Part shown: piece after piece, positions 30,140 to 36,130 of the stretch
Layout: the number at the start of each line of letters is the position of its first letter
How positions within the stretch are numbered: position 1 is the stretch's first letter
From: a virus
DNA: 36,712 bases
Strand: one strand, 5' to 3'
Virus record (IMG/VR): IMGVR_UViG_3300037517_001223
Coordinates: 1-36,712 of that record
Program-made: the position numbers and the translations under genes
Notes under the pieces: model-generated
The model's input: the letters and a program-made list of their open reading frames with translations, nothing else
Database searches by the model: none
Told to the model about the DNA's origin: nothing

Positions 30140-31192
30140 TTATTTTTTAGGTGGCTTAGAAACCCCAGTTCCAGTGATGCCAAGTTGCTGTCTATATCTT
30201 AAAGTATTTTGCATTGCTTGCTGTCTTTCTCTATTCGTAGCAGCAATATCTCTTTCTCTTTGTCCGCCAATGCCAGTGGCTCTAGAGAGTCTAGATAAAA
30301 CATTAGTATCTCTAGATGCAACTGAAGCTCTTGCAAGATAAGTAGCTTTGCCACCACGGTATGCAAGATCCCCTACTCTACCACCAGGAAGAATTTGTGT
30401 CTTAGGAAGTTGTACGGTTTTACCACTAGTGGTAATAGTATTAGCTGCCTTATTGAATGTTGTTGGTCTTCCAGTTCCTACAATACCAGATCCTCTTGTT
30501 GCTCCATATACTCCAGCTTTTGATGCTTGTTGTCTAGATGTTTGTACATCTTGCCTTTGCTTTCTTTGCATTCTGGCTTGATCAATTTTAGCCATTCTTG
30601 CTTTGCCGCCAAAAGGATCTTCTATCTTTTTAATTATACTTGATGCTGCAGTTTCTCCTGCAGCATAACCAGCAATACCAGCTAAAGCACTTCCAGGAAC
30701 ATTAATCCAAGGATTTTTAGGAAGCACTCTTGAAGCAGCAGTAGCAGCTGCAGTTGAAGCAAGAATGCCAGAACCAGCTTTACCAGTTTCCTTTGGAAGT
30801 GCAGTAGCTAATGGCTCTCCTTTTGCTTGCCTTTCTTTTGTGCCCGTGTAAATATCATATCCAGCAACACCAACATTAAGAGCACCCATTGCACCACGAC
30901 CTACTTTTCCTGCAAGTCCAGAAGGTTTTGGTGCTGGTGTTGGTGGTTTGGGGGGTGGTGGAGTTGTTCCTGTTGGTGGTTTGGGGGGTGGTGGAGTACC
31001 TGCGCCACTACCCGCCCAACCAGGAGGCTTACCAGTTGATTGGTAAGTTCTCATGAATTCTTTAGCCGCTTTACTAAGATCTTCACTAGATTTAAATGAA
31101 GAAGCCTTTCCAGCAGGAGTATTTAACCAAGCTTGCCACGCTTTTTGCGCGTCTTCAACACCTTCGTTAATAAATTGACTAAAAGTTTTCAT
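30140..31192 (-). CDS. Probable internal head protein with capsid-targeting leader
   Basis: 350 residues. The N-terminus MKTFSQFINE-G closely matches the T4 capsid-targeting sequence MKTYQEFIAE-A of the internal proteins and Alt, with a gp21 protease site pattern (I-x-E, cut after E10). The rest is basic and low-complexity: a Pro-rich linker (TPPPPKPPTGTTPPPPKPP, about 65-85), an Ala/Gly-rich segment with hydrophobic stretches (AAATAASRVL, GSALAGIAGYAAGETAAS; about 140-190), and an Arg/Gln/Lys-rich C-terminal half (MQRKQRQDVQTSRQQ). Such a protein would be packed with DNA and may be injected. A GATAAATA late promoter precedes it at 31212-31219. Targeting is inferred from motif similarity; function after entry unknown. 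Confidence 0.7.
   Translation of the reverse strand: MKTFSQFINEGVEDAQKAWQAWLNTPAGKASSFKSSEDLSKAAKEFMRTYQSTGKPPGWAGSGAGTPPPPKPPTGTTPPPPKPPTPAPKPSGLAGKVGRGAMGALNVGVAGYDIYTGTKERQAKGEPLATALPKETGKAGSGILASTAAATAASRVLPKNPWINVPGSALAGIAGYAAGETAASSIIKKIEDPFGGKARMAKIDQARMQRKQRQDVQTSRQQASKAGVYGATRGSGIVGTGRPTTFNKAANTITTSGKTVQLPKTQILPGGRVGDLAYRGGKATYLARASVASRDTNVLSRLSRATGIGGQRERDIAATNRERQQAMQNTLRYRQQLGITGTGVSKPPKK
30938..30997. repeat. 27-bp direct repeat encoding the Pro-rich linker
   Basis: Two identical 27-bp copies, at 30938-30964 and 30971-30997, offset by 33 bp. They encode the repeated TPPPPKPP of the capsid-targeted protein. Offset in whole codons means gain or loss of a copy keeps the frame. Confidence 0.8.
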
Positions 31193-31211
31193 GTATTAAT
31201 ATCTTTTTAGT

Positions 31212-31219
31212 TATTTATC
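31212..31219 (-). promoter_or_regulatory. Late-type promoter (GATAAATA) for the capsid-targeted protein
   Basis: Minus strand AGATAAATAACT, the same 12-mer as at 1700-1707, 20-27 bp upstream of the ATG at 31192. It overlaps the stop codon of the preceding gene. Confidence 0.6.
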
Positions 31220-31580
31220 TACCTCTCTTCTTCGGAGGCTCTGGTTTAGTTGCACCATAAAGCTTTGGATTAATTGTGCCACTAGTCCATACCATAGACT
31301 TCAAAGCACCTGCACCAAACTTATCGTAGTATGCATCAAAGATTTTAACTTTTGCACTGCATTGAACAATATCATAAAGAATGTTACCGTTAACTTCATA
31401 AGTTACTAGGTAAGAATCAAGAGGAAGTTGTTTTGATTCTGCTATCAATCGATCACATTTTTCATGGAGAATTTTAACTCCCCATCTCTTAATTTCTTCT
31501 TTCTCCTGTTTTGTCCAAACAGTATCGATACTACGATCTATTTCCCCATTCAATTGTTGGGAAGGCTTCTTTGATGACAT
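31215..31580 (-). CDS. Conserved cyanophage protein, 121 aa
   Basis: Start taken at ATG 31580 (MSSKKPSQQLNGEIDRSIDT), as expected from similar cyanophage proteins; a start nine codons earlier is possible. Predicted helical (TKQEKEEIKRWGVKILHEKC) then beta (YLVTYEVNGNILYDIVQCSA), with a basic end (PPKKRGR). No signal peptide. It overlaps the preceding gene by 50 nt, an unusually long overlap in different frames. Function unknown. Confidence 0.7.
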   Translation of the reverse strand: MSSKKPSQQLNGEIDRSIDTVWTKQEKEEIKRWGVKILHEKCDRLIAESKQLPLDSYLVTYEVNGNILYDIVQCSAKVKIFDAYYDKFGAGALKSMVWTSGTINPKLYGATKPEPPKKRGR

Positions 31581-31977
31581 TGTGCGTAATCCTATATTTT
31601 TTTCCAAGATTTTTATCCTTTACTAAACATAAAACTTCAGCCTCATCTTGATGCAAAGCCTCAATCATTTGAATAAAGAGAACTTCTTTCTTACTTTGGC
31701 TCATCTCATAGTCACCACCTTCAATGAAGTGGTAAAATTTTCTATACTCACTTTGAATACGTGTGTGCTCTGTTCCAGCAGGTGCATCGTTAGCGGTATA
31801 AGGAACTTCACCTTCAGGCAAACAGCTCTTAAGTGAAGGATCAAAGTTCCAGATTAAGAGAGCCTTAAGACCAGGACTCTCATATTGTCTAAGCAAGGAA
31901 GTCTTTTCTTCCTTCGTTTTTGCGTTTGATACTTTTTGTAGAATTTCCGAAATCAACGGGTTATTAGGTAGTTTCAT
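31531..31977 (-). CDS. DUF6433-like conserved phage protein, 148 aa
   Basis: Matches by eye the DUF6433 group widespread in T4-like phages: ISEILQKVSNAKTKEEKTSL, SPGLKALLIWNFDPSLKSCL, PEGEVPYTANDAP, then MSQSKKEVLFIQMIEALHQD, EAEVLCLVKDKNLGKKYRIT, ending VIKEAFPTI. No established function. Good Shine-Dalgarno (AAGGAG). Lies 17 bp after a small membrane protein gene. Confidence 0.8.
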   Translation of the reverse strand: MKLPNNPLISEILQKVSNAKTKEEKTSLLRQYESPGLKALLIWNFDPSLKSCLPEGEVPYTANDAPAGTEHTRIQSEYRKFYHFIEGGDYEMSQSKKEVLFIQMIEALHQDEAEVLCLVKDKNLGKKYRITHNVIKEAFPTIEWGNRS

Positions 31978-31994
31978 TTCATCTCCTTAACTAG

Positions 31995-32210
31995 TTACTC
32001 ATCATCGTCATCATCATATTCTTCCATTTCATCAAAACGAAATGCAATTACTTCGTCTGGAATTAGGGTTCCATTCTCATCAAACATTTCAGGATGGATA
32101 CGCTTTTTCTTAAAGTAATCCTTTGCCACCCAACCAACAAGTCCACCAACAATCAAAAACATTAATGAAAATAAAACGGTGAACGTTATAGAAAAAGCAA
32201 TTAATTCCAT
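31995..32210 (-). CDS. Small single-span membrane protein, 71 aa
   Basis: One transmembrane helix at the N-terminus (about residues 3-30, IAFSITFTVLFSLMFLIVGG then LVGWVA), followed by KDYFKKKR, which would keep the C-terminus in the cytoplasm by the positive-inside rule. The tail is acidic (FDEMEEYDDDDDE). Strong Shine-Dalgarno (AGGAGAAA). Holin-like size, but the single helix and acidic tail are not diagnostic; similar proteins are common in T4-like cyanophages without assigned role. It overlaps the preceding basic ORF by 10 nt. Confidence 0.75.
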   Translation of the reverse strand: MELIAFSITFTVLFSLMFLIVGGLVGWVAKDYFKKKRIHPEMFDENGTLIPDEVIAFRFDEMEEYDDDDDE

Positions 32211-32356
32211 TTCTTTTCTCCTCTACGTTTGTCCTTTACATCAAAGGATAATTCAAAGTAGATGGTTATTTCTTTTCGGAAGAAAGTTACCACCTTTCCA
32301 AACTTAATAAAACAACTTTGTGGCTCTGGTGCTTTCCTCCTTTTACGACGAAGCAT
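32201..32356 (-). CDS. Small basic protein, 51 aa
   Basis: ATG at 32356 (MLRRKRRKAPEPQSCFIKFG) is preceded by AAAGGTG, so it is preferred over the ATG ten codons upstream. The protein starts with a strongly basic patch and continues with a beta-rich segment (KVVTFFRKEITIYFELSFDV). It overlaps the membrane protein gene by 10 nt. Real by position and coupling; function unknown, nucleic-acid binding possible. Confidence 0.6.
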   Translation of the reverse strand: MLRRKRRKAPEPQSCFIKFGKVVTFFRKEITIYFELSFDVKDKRRGEKKWN

Positions 32357-32387
32357 TAACTCAACACCTTTATTTATTGATGTCATA

Positions 32388-32642
32388 TTATGATTGTATT
32401 TTTAAGTGCCCCTCATTAATTAAGTATGCAATAGTGTCAGCACAGCCTCCAAGTTGTTTTTCATCAAGAAGAATTTGTGGGAAAGTTGAGCCTTCTCCAA
32501 ATTCTTTATAGAATTGTTCTCGTGTGAAATGTTCGTCTAATTTATAAACTACATGCTCTAGATGTGCTTGTTGAAATAAATCAACAATTTTATCGCAATA
32601 AGGGCAGCCAGTTTTTGAATACACAGTAAATTTTTGCTTCAT
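32388..32642 (-). CDS. Glutaredoxin
   Basis: 84 residues, full-length glutaredoxin fold. Redox motif CPYC at 13-16 (YSKTGCPYCDKIVDLFQQAH), cis-Pro in STFPQILLDEKQLGGCADT, with the GG and following C-D of glutathione-binding sites. It probably reduces phage or host ribonucleotide reductase, linking with thyX to nucleotide supply; T4 encodes an analogous NrdC. Good ribosome-binding site (AAGGAG). Confidence 0.93.
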   Translation of the reverse strand: MKQKFTVYSKTGCPYCDKIVDLFQQAHLEHVVYKLDEHFTREQFYKEFGEGSTFPQILLDEKQLGGCADTIAYLINEGHLKIQS

Positions 32643-32652
32643 AAGAATCTCC

Positions 32653-33315
32653 TTATTTAAATTTAATCAGATGTTCTCCGTGACAGATGTACCAATCGAT
32701 TCCTTTACCGTCAGTATCACCACTCATGTCAATATCTTCACCATTATATCTAGCACCAGTCACAATGGTAAATGCTTCTGCAATTTGACGAACTCTGATT
32801 ACCAATTTCTTAGAATCAAATTCTTCGTCATCAGGAAGTTCAAAGGTTCCTTCGTAACTTCCCTTTTCAATTGAATGATAAAGCATCCAAACCCCACTAG
32901 GATAGCAAAGTTCATCAACATACTCACAAATAGCAGAATCTTGTTCATCATTTACAGGAGCATTTTCTGCAATTTCTTCTGCAGTATAATATGCAAGATT
33001 TTCTACTTCAGTAAGCAAAAGAGGTTCATCATCATCGTCAGCATCAGTCTTACAAACACCTACATACTGATCGGTATAAGCACCCCAACCCATACATCCA
33101 TCAGTGATGGTGTCCCACGTAGGAAGATCGGTATCTTCAGAAGACCACATATCAGTTTTTTCTGAAAGAAGTTCTTCATCAAACTCAATACCATCTTCAG
33201 TAAAGGTAAAATATTTTTTAACTTGTTCTTCGGTCAGTTCTACTGCACCAACCTCTCCAAGATAAGTGCGTTGCCAAGAACGTTCTCCGCCAACCCAGAT
33301 AGTGTATTCAGTCAT
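32653..33315 (-). CDS. Acidic protein of unknown function, 220 aa
   Basis: Very acidic (DADDDDE, DEEFDSK), with several Trp and Cys. N-terminus MTEYTIWVGGERSWQRTYLG; middle TWDTITDGCMGWGAYTDQYV; C-terminus DTDGKGIDWYICHGEHLIKF. No membrane segment or signal peptide. No Shine-Dalgarno; the predicted start site of the promoter at 33339-33367 is only about 17 nt upstream, so the leader is very short. It heads an operon with glutaredoxin. An acidic, DNA-mimic-like composition is worth noting but proves nothing. Not recognised. Confidence 0.75.
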   Translation of the reverse strand: MTEYTIWVGGERSWQRTYLGEVGAVELTEEQVKKYFTFTEDGIEFDEELLSEKTDMWSSEDTDLPTWDTITDGCMGWGAYTDQYVGVCKTDADDDDEPLLLTEVENLAYYTAEEIAENAPVNDEQDSAICEYVDELCYPSGVWMLYHSIEKGSYEGTFELPDDEEFDSKKLVIRVRQIAEAFTIVTGARYNGEDIDMSGDTDGKGIDWYICHGEHLIKFK

Positions 33316-33320
33316 GTGTA

Positions 33321-33352
33321 ATAAAAAACCACCTAGGTATTCTAGGTGGTTT
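33321..33352 (-). terminator. Intrinsic terminator after psbA
   Basis: On the minus strand AACCACCTAG-AATAC-CTAGGTGGTT (perfect 10-bp stem, 5-nt loop), continuing into a T6 run. It ends the psbA transcript. The T-run is only on the minus side, so it acts leftward. Confidence 0.9.
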
Positions 33353-33367
33353 AATGTTATTTGTCAA
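33339..33367 (-). promoter_or_regulatory. sigma70-type promoter overlapping the psbA terminator
   Basis: Minus strand TTGACA, 17-bp spacer, TAGAAT. The -10 lies at the loop of the psbA terminator hairpin and the -35 in the last codons of the 38-residue ORF. Predicted to serve the acidic protein and glutaredoxin. Confidence 0.7.
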
Positions 33368-33473
33368 GTGGTCGATTAGCTGGCGGTTTATAATCTTTAG
33401 ATGGTCGATACAAATTAGGAAATGTATCTCGGATTATTTCCGCCAACTTATACGGCGTATGTGTAGTGATCAC
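33357..33473 (-). CDS. Possible 38-aa ORF coupled to psbA
   Basis: GTG at 33473 overlaps the psbA TGA as GTGA. The frame reads (M)[37 protein letters not shown] and ends in TAA just before the terminator, filling the psbA-terminator gap exactly. It is soluble, basic and helical then Pro-rich. Not recognised. The overlap and perfect fit argue for coding; small size and GTG start argue caution. Confidence 0.45.
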   Translation of the reverse strand: MITTHTPYKLAEIIRDTFPNLYRPSKDYKPPANRPLDK

Positions 33474-34549
33474 CCGATAGCTGGAGCAGTAAGAGCAACG
33501 GGAGCAGTCTCAGCAGCAGCAAGATCCAGAGGGAAGTTGTGTGCGTTACGCTCGTGCATTACTTCAAAACCGAGGTTAGCACGGTTAAGAATATCTGCCC
33601 AAGTGTTGATTACACGACCGTTATTATCAAGCAGCGACTGGTTGAAGTTGAAACCGTTGAGGTTAAATGCCATGGTGCTAACACCAAGAGCAGCAAACCA
33701 AATTCCAACGACGGGCCATGCAGCAAGGAAGAAGTGCAGCGAACGTGAGTTATTGAACGATGCGTATTGGAAGATCAAACGACCGAAATAACCGTGAGCA
33801 GCAACGATGTTATAGGTCTCTTCTTCTTGACCGAACTTGTAACCATAGTTCTGTGACTCGTTCTCGGTGGTTTCACGCACCAGCGAAGAAGTAACCAGAG
33901 AACCGTGCATAGCACTGAACAGAGAACCACCGAAGACACCAGCAACTCCAAGCATATGGAAGGGGTGCATCAGGATGTTGTGCTCAGCCTGGAACACCAG
34001 CATGTAGTTAAAAGTACCAGAGATACCCAAAGGCATCGCGTCAGAGAAAGAACCTTGACCAAAAGGATACACCAGGAACACCGCAGAAGCAGCAGCAACA
34101 GGTGCGCTGTAGGCAACACAGATCCAAGGACGCATACCCAGACGGTAGGAAAGTTCCCACTCACGACCCATATAAGCATAGATGCCGATGAGGAAGTGGA
34201 AGACTACCAGTTGGAAAGGCCCACCATTGTAAAGCCATTCATCAAGAGATGCAGCTTCCCAGATGGGGTAGAAGTGTAGACCAATGGCGTTACTTGAAGG
34301 AACTACAGCGCCAGAGATGATGTTGTTACCATACATGAGTGAACCAGCAACGGGTTCACGGATACCATCGATGTCCACAGGAGGAGCAGCGATGAAAGCG
34401 ACGATAAAACAAATTGTTGCGGCGAGCAACGTAGGAATCATCAGAACGCCGAACCAACCCACATAGAGGCGGTTGTCGGTGCTGGTGACCCACTGACAGA
34501 ATTGTTCCCAAGTATTTGATTGTCGTTGTTGTGCAATTGAAGCAGTCAT
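33470..34549 (-). CDS. psbA: Photosystem II D1 protein
   Basis: 359 residues, full length, no intron. All redox and metal residues are intact: Y161 and D170, H190, H198 and H215, S264 and H272, and H332, E333, H337, D342, A344 for the Mn cluster, with a 15-residue C-terminal extension cut by host CtpA after A344. Residue 130 is Glu (YMGREWEL), the high-light D1:2 type, rather than Gln of D1:1. D1 turns over quickly under light; the phage copy keeps photosystem II running as host synthesis stops, supplying energy for phage replication. Has its own consensus promoter, a leader of about 160 nt with hairpins, and a terminator. Codon use is less AT-rich than the phage average, consistent with host origin. 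Confidence 0.99.
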   Translation of the reverse strand: MTASIAQQRQSNTWEQFCQWVTSTDNRLYVGWFGVLMIPTLLAATICFIVAFIAAPPVDIDGIREPVAGSLMYGNNIISGAVVPSSNAIGLHFYPIWEAASLDEWLYNGGPFQLVVFHFLIGIYAYMGREWELSYRLGMRPWICVAYSAPVAAASAVFLVYPFGQGSFSDAMPLGISGTFNYMLVFQAEHNILMHPFHMLGVAGVFGGSLFSAMHGSLVTSSLVRETTENESQNYGYKFGQEEETYNIVAAHGYFGRLIFQYASFNNSRSLHFFLAAWPVVGIWFAALGVSTMAFNLNGFNFNQSLLDNNGRVINTWADILNRANLGFEVMHERNAHNFPLDLAAAETAPVALTAPAIG

Positions 34550-34600
34550 TTTTGTTAAAAGAGTAGTAAGACCATCAGGGAAATGGTGGAGTTACTATGC

Positions 34601-34668
34601 TCCCGCCACCCTCAGGCGGGATATGAGAGACGTAATTTAGACACCCATAGGTCTCGGTTAACGGGTGT
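34601..34668 (-). promoter_or_regulatory. Structured psbA leader
   Basis: Within the roughly 160-nt untranslated region: TCCCGCC/GGCGGGA, a 7-bp stem with 7-nt loop (34601-34621), and ACACCC/GGGTGT with a 16-nt loop (34641-34668). A weaker 5-bp stem lies at 34571-34587, near the start codon. No Shine-Dalgarno is visible. The leader could control translation or stability of psbA mRNA, but no known riboswitch class is recognised. Confidence 0.5.
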
Positions 34669-34715
34669 TACAAACATTAAAGAACCGTTACATTCCTTAA
34701 CGTATTGATCTATTT

Positions 34716-34744
34716 AGTATAGCAGCGATCCATTTTCTTGTCAA
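34716..34744 (-). promoter_or_regulatory. sigma70-type promoter for psbA
   Basis: Minus strand TTGACA, 17-bp spacer, TATACT, with an extended TG-C before the -10. Near consensus, so psbA should be transcribed strongly by host polymerase. Confidence 0.88.
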
Positions 34745-34756
34745 GGGGGTCTGTAG

Positions 34757-34764
34757 AATAAATA
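34757..34764 (+). promoter_or_regulatory. Late-type promoter AATAAATA for the exported-protein cassette
   Basis: Plus-strand AATAAATA, 28-35 bp upstream of the ATG at 34792, diverging from the psbA promoter only 13 bp away. It matches the cyanophage late motif. Confidence 0.6.
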
Positions 34765-34791
34765 TCTTTAGCCTCTATTGGTTTAGAAAAA

Positions 34792-35238
34792 ATGAAAAGA
34801 TTAGCCCTTATCTTTTCGCTATTCTTAGTTACTCCCGTAAGTGCCGCTGAAATCACATCAAAAATCACTGACTCTGTACAGCTTAAGGTTGACGCTGCCG
34901 CTTCACAAGCTCTTCGTGTTGGAGCACAATACTCAGTTTCTGGGACAAATATTCAATCATCTACATTTGGTGGTGTAGGTGGTGCTGGAACATATTCAAT
35001 CAACACTGCTGGTCAGGCATTCACATTCTCGGAAAGTTTAATTGATGCGGATACTACACCTGCATCTATATCAACTGGAGCAATTGCACCTTATGGAAAT
35101 ATTACCTCTACTGCTGCTGGTGTTGCTGGAAGCCTTGCTGGTACTCTCTCTGGCACATCAGTTCCCACTGTAACTGCTGGCGGTGCTGGTACAACAGCGA
35201 CAGGTCAAAGATCTATTGAGTTAAGCGTATTCAAATGA
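34792..35238 (+). CDS. Exported protein A of a late cassette, 148 aa
   Basis: A clear Sec signal peptide: basic n-region MKR, hydrophobic LALIFSLFLVTPV, cleavage after VSA (about residue 18). The mature part is Ser/Thr/Gly/Ala-rich beta-structure with no Cys. The motifs QYSVSGTNI, GTYSINTAGQAFTFSES and the ending RSIELSVFK recur, in the same order, in the next gene. This suggests duplication and divergence. It overlaps the next gene by 4 nt (ATGA). The late promoter and secretion suggest a periplasmic or outer-membrane-facing role, or incorporation into virions. No family recognised. Confidence 0.75.
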   Translation: MKRLALIFSLFLVTPVSAAEITSKITDSVQLKVDAAASQALRVGAQYSVSGTNIQSSTFGGVGGAGTYSINTAGQAFTFSESLIDADTTPASISTGAIAPYGNITSTAAGVAGSLAGTLSGTSVPTVTAGGAGTTATGQRSIELSVFK

Positions 35239-35600
35239 GACACATAACTCCCGTTCTGCTTTTAGCAGCGGGAGTCATTTGTACTCCTGCATATGCTGAA
35301 AGTGTTGTGCCTAATTTTACCAGAGGCACGATTACTGCAACCACAGAAACAACCACAAAGATAGTAGAAGCAATTCGTCAGATTGAATATACAACTGGCA
35401 CATCATACACTGTGACTGGAACTAATATTAACATTCCTGGCAATCCTGCGCCAGGATCAAGTTACACAATTATGAATCAAGGTGCTCCATTCCAGTTCAG
35501 TGAAACCCATCTCGGTCCTGGAGTGGCTAAAGAAACATGGATAGATCGCACCACCGAACAAAAATCTACCACAAACTCTATATCTGTCTTTACGCAATAG
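35235..35600 (+). CDS. Exported protein B, paralogue-like of A, 121 aa
   Basis: Signal peptide MRHITPVLLLAAGVICTPAYA with cleavage after AYA (about residue 21). The mature chain shares with protein A: SYTVTGTNI, SYTIMNQGAPFQFSET and ending NSISVFTQ. It lacks the glycine-rich middle of A. Overlaps A by 4 nt; the next gene starts 64 nt before its end in another frame. Not recognised otherwise. Confidence 0.75.
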   Translation: MRHITPVLLLAAGVICTPAYAESVVPNFTRGTITATTETTTKIVEAIRQIEYTTGTSYTVTGTNINIPGNPAPGSSYTIMNQGAPFQFSETHLGPGVAKETWIDRTTEQKSTTNSISVFTQ

Positions 35601-36130
35601 GTCTTTATGTATCGCCTGTGCTGGCTCAAACAGCTCCTAGTAATACTAATATCGCTGGGCCTTCTGCTAGTGCTACTGGAAACGTTACAAACCAAGCAGT
35701 CCAAGTCCTCCAAGGGCCGTATGCTGTTAATACCTACGGAGCAGGGATTAGTTGTCAAGGGCCAACTTTAAGCGTTTCCCCATTTGTTTTGGGAAATATG
35801 AATGGTGGCAATGATCCTTCAACGTATCAAACTCACAGTGGAAATGGTGGAGTAAGTATGGGCTTCAATTTCCCCCTTGATGGTGGTTTGACAGAACTAT
35901 GCAAAGCAAGGGCAAGAGTTGAAATCACTAGACAACAAGCGGAAGCAGACAAAGCAAGATTAGATTTTGAATTAGTAAGATTATTAAAGTGTGGGGAAGC
36001 AATTAAGTCGGGTATATATTTTCACCCAGAAAGTCCTTATGCAAAAATATGTTCTGATGTTGTAGTAAAGTATCCTAAAGTGCAGGACGTGGTAAATGGA
36101 AATAAAACCAATAAGATCAGCAAAAATTGA
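35537..36130 (+). CDS. Exported protein C, 197 aa
   Basis: Starting at ATG 35537, the N-terminus MDRSHHRTKIYHKLYICLYA continues into a hydrophobic core (LYICLYAIGLYV) and ends SPVLAQ, a good Sec signal peptide cleaved after VLA. The start depends on this logic, since it lies inside gene B. The mature part has an Asn/Gly/Ser-rich half (AGPSASATGNVTNQAVQV), then a charged helix (KARARVEITRQQAEADKARL). Four Cys (SCQG, LCKA, KCGE, ICSD) suit disulphides in the periplasm. Overlaps the last gene by 35 nt. Function unknown. Confidence 0.72.
   Translation: MDRSHHRTKIYHKLYICLYAIGLYVSPVLAQTAPSNTNIAGPSASATGNVTNQAVQVLQGPYAVNTYGAGISCQGPTLSVSPFVLGNMNGGNDPSTYQTHSGNGGVSMGFNFPLDGGLTELCKARARVEITRQQAEADKARLDFELVRLLKCGEAIKSGIYFHPESPYAKICSDVVVKYPKVQDVVNGNKTNKISKN

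Noticed and set aside
32371-32378. AATAAATA late-like motif on the minus strand before the 51-aa gene
   Set aside because: It overlaps the Shine-Dalgarno of the gene it would serve, leaving almost no leader; likely chance in AT-rich sequence.
33905-34279. Rightward 124-codon frame antisense to psbA
   Set aside because: Shadow of the conserved psbA codons. A non-coding antisense RNA is possible, as reported for cyanophage S-PM2, but no promoter was identified.
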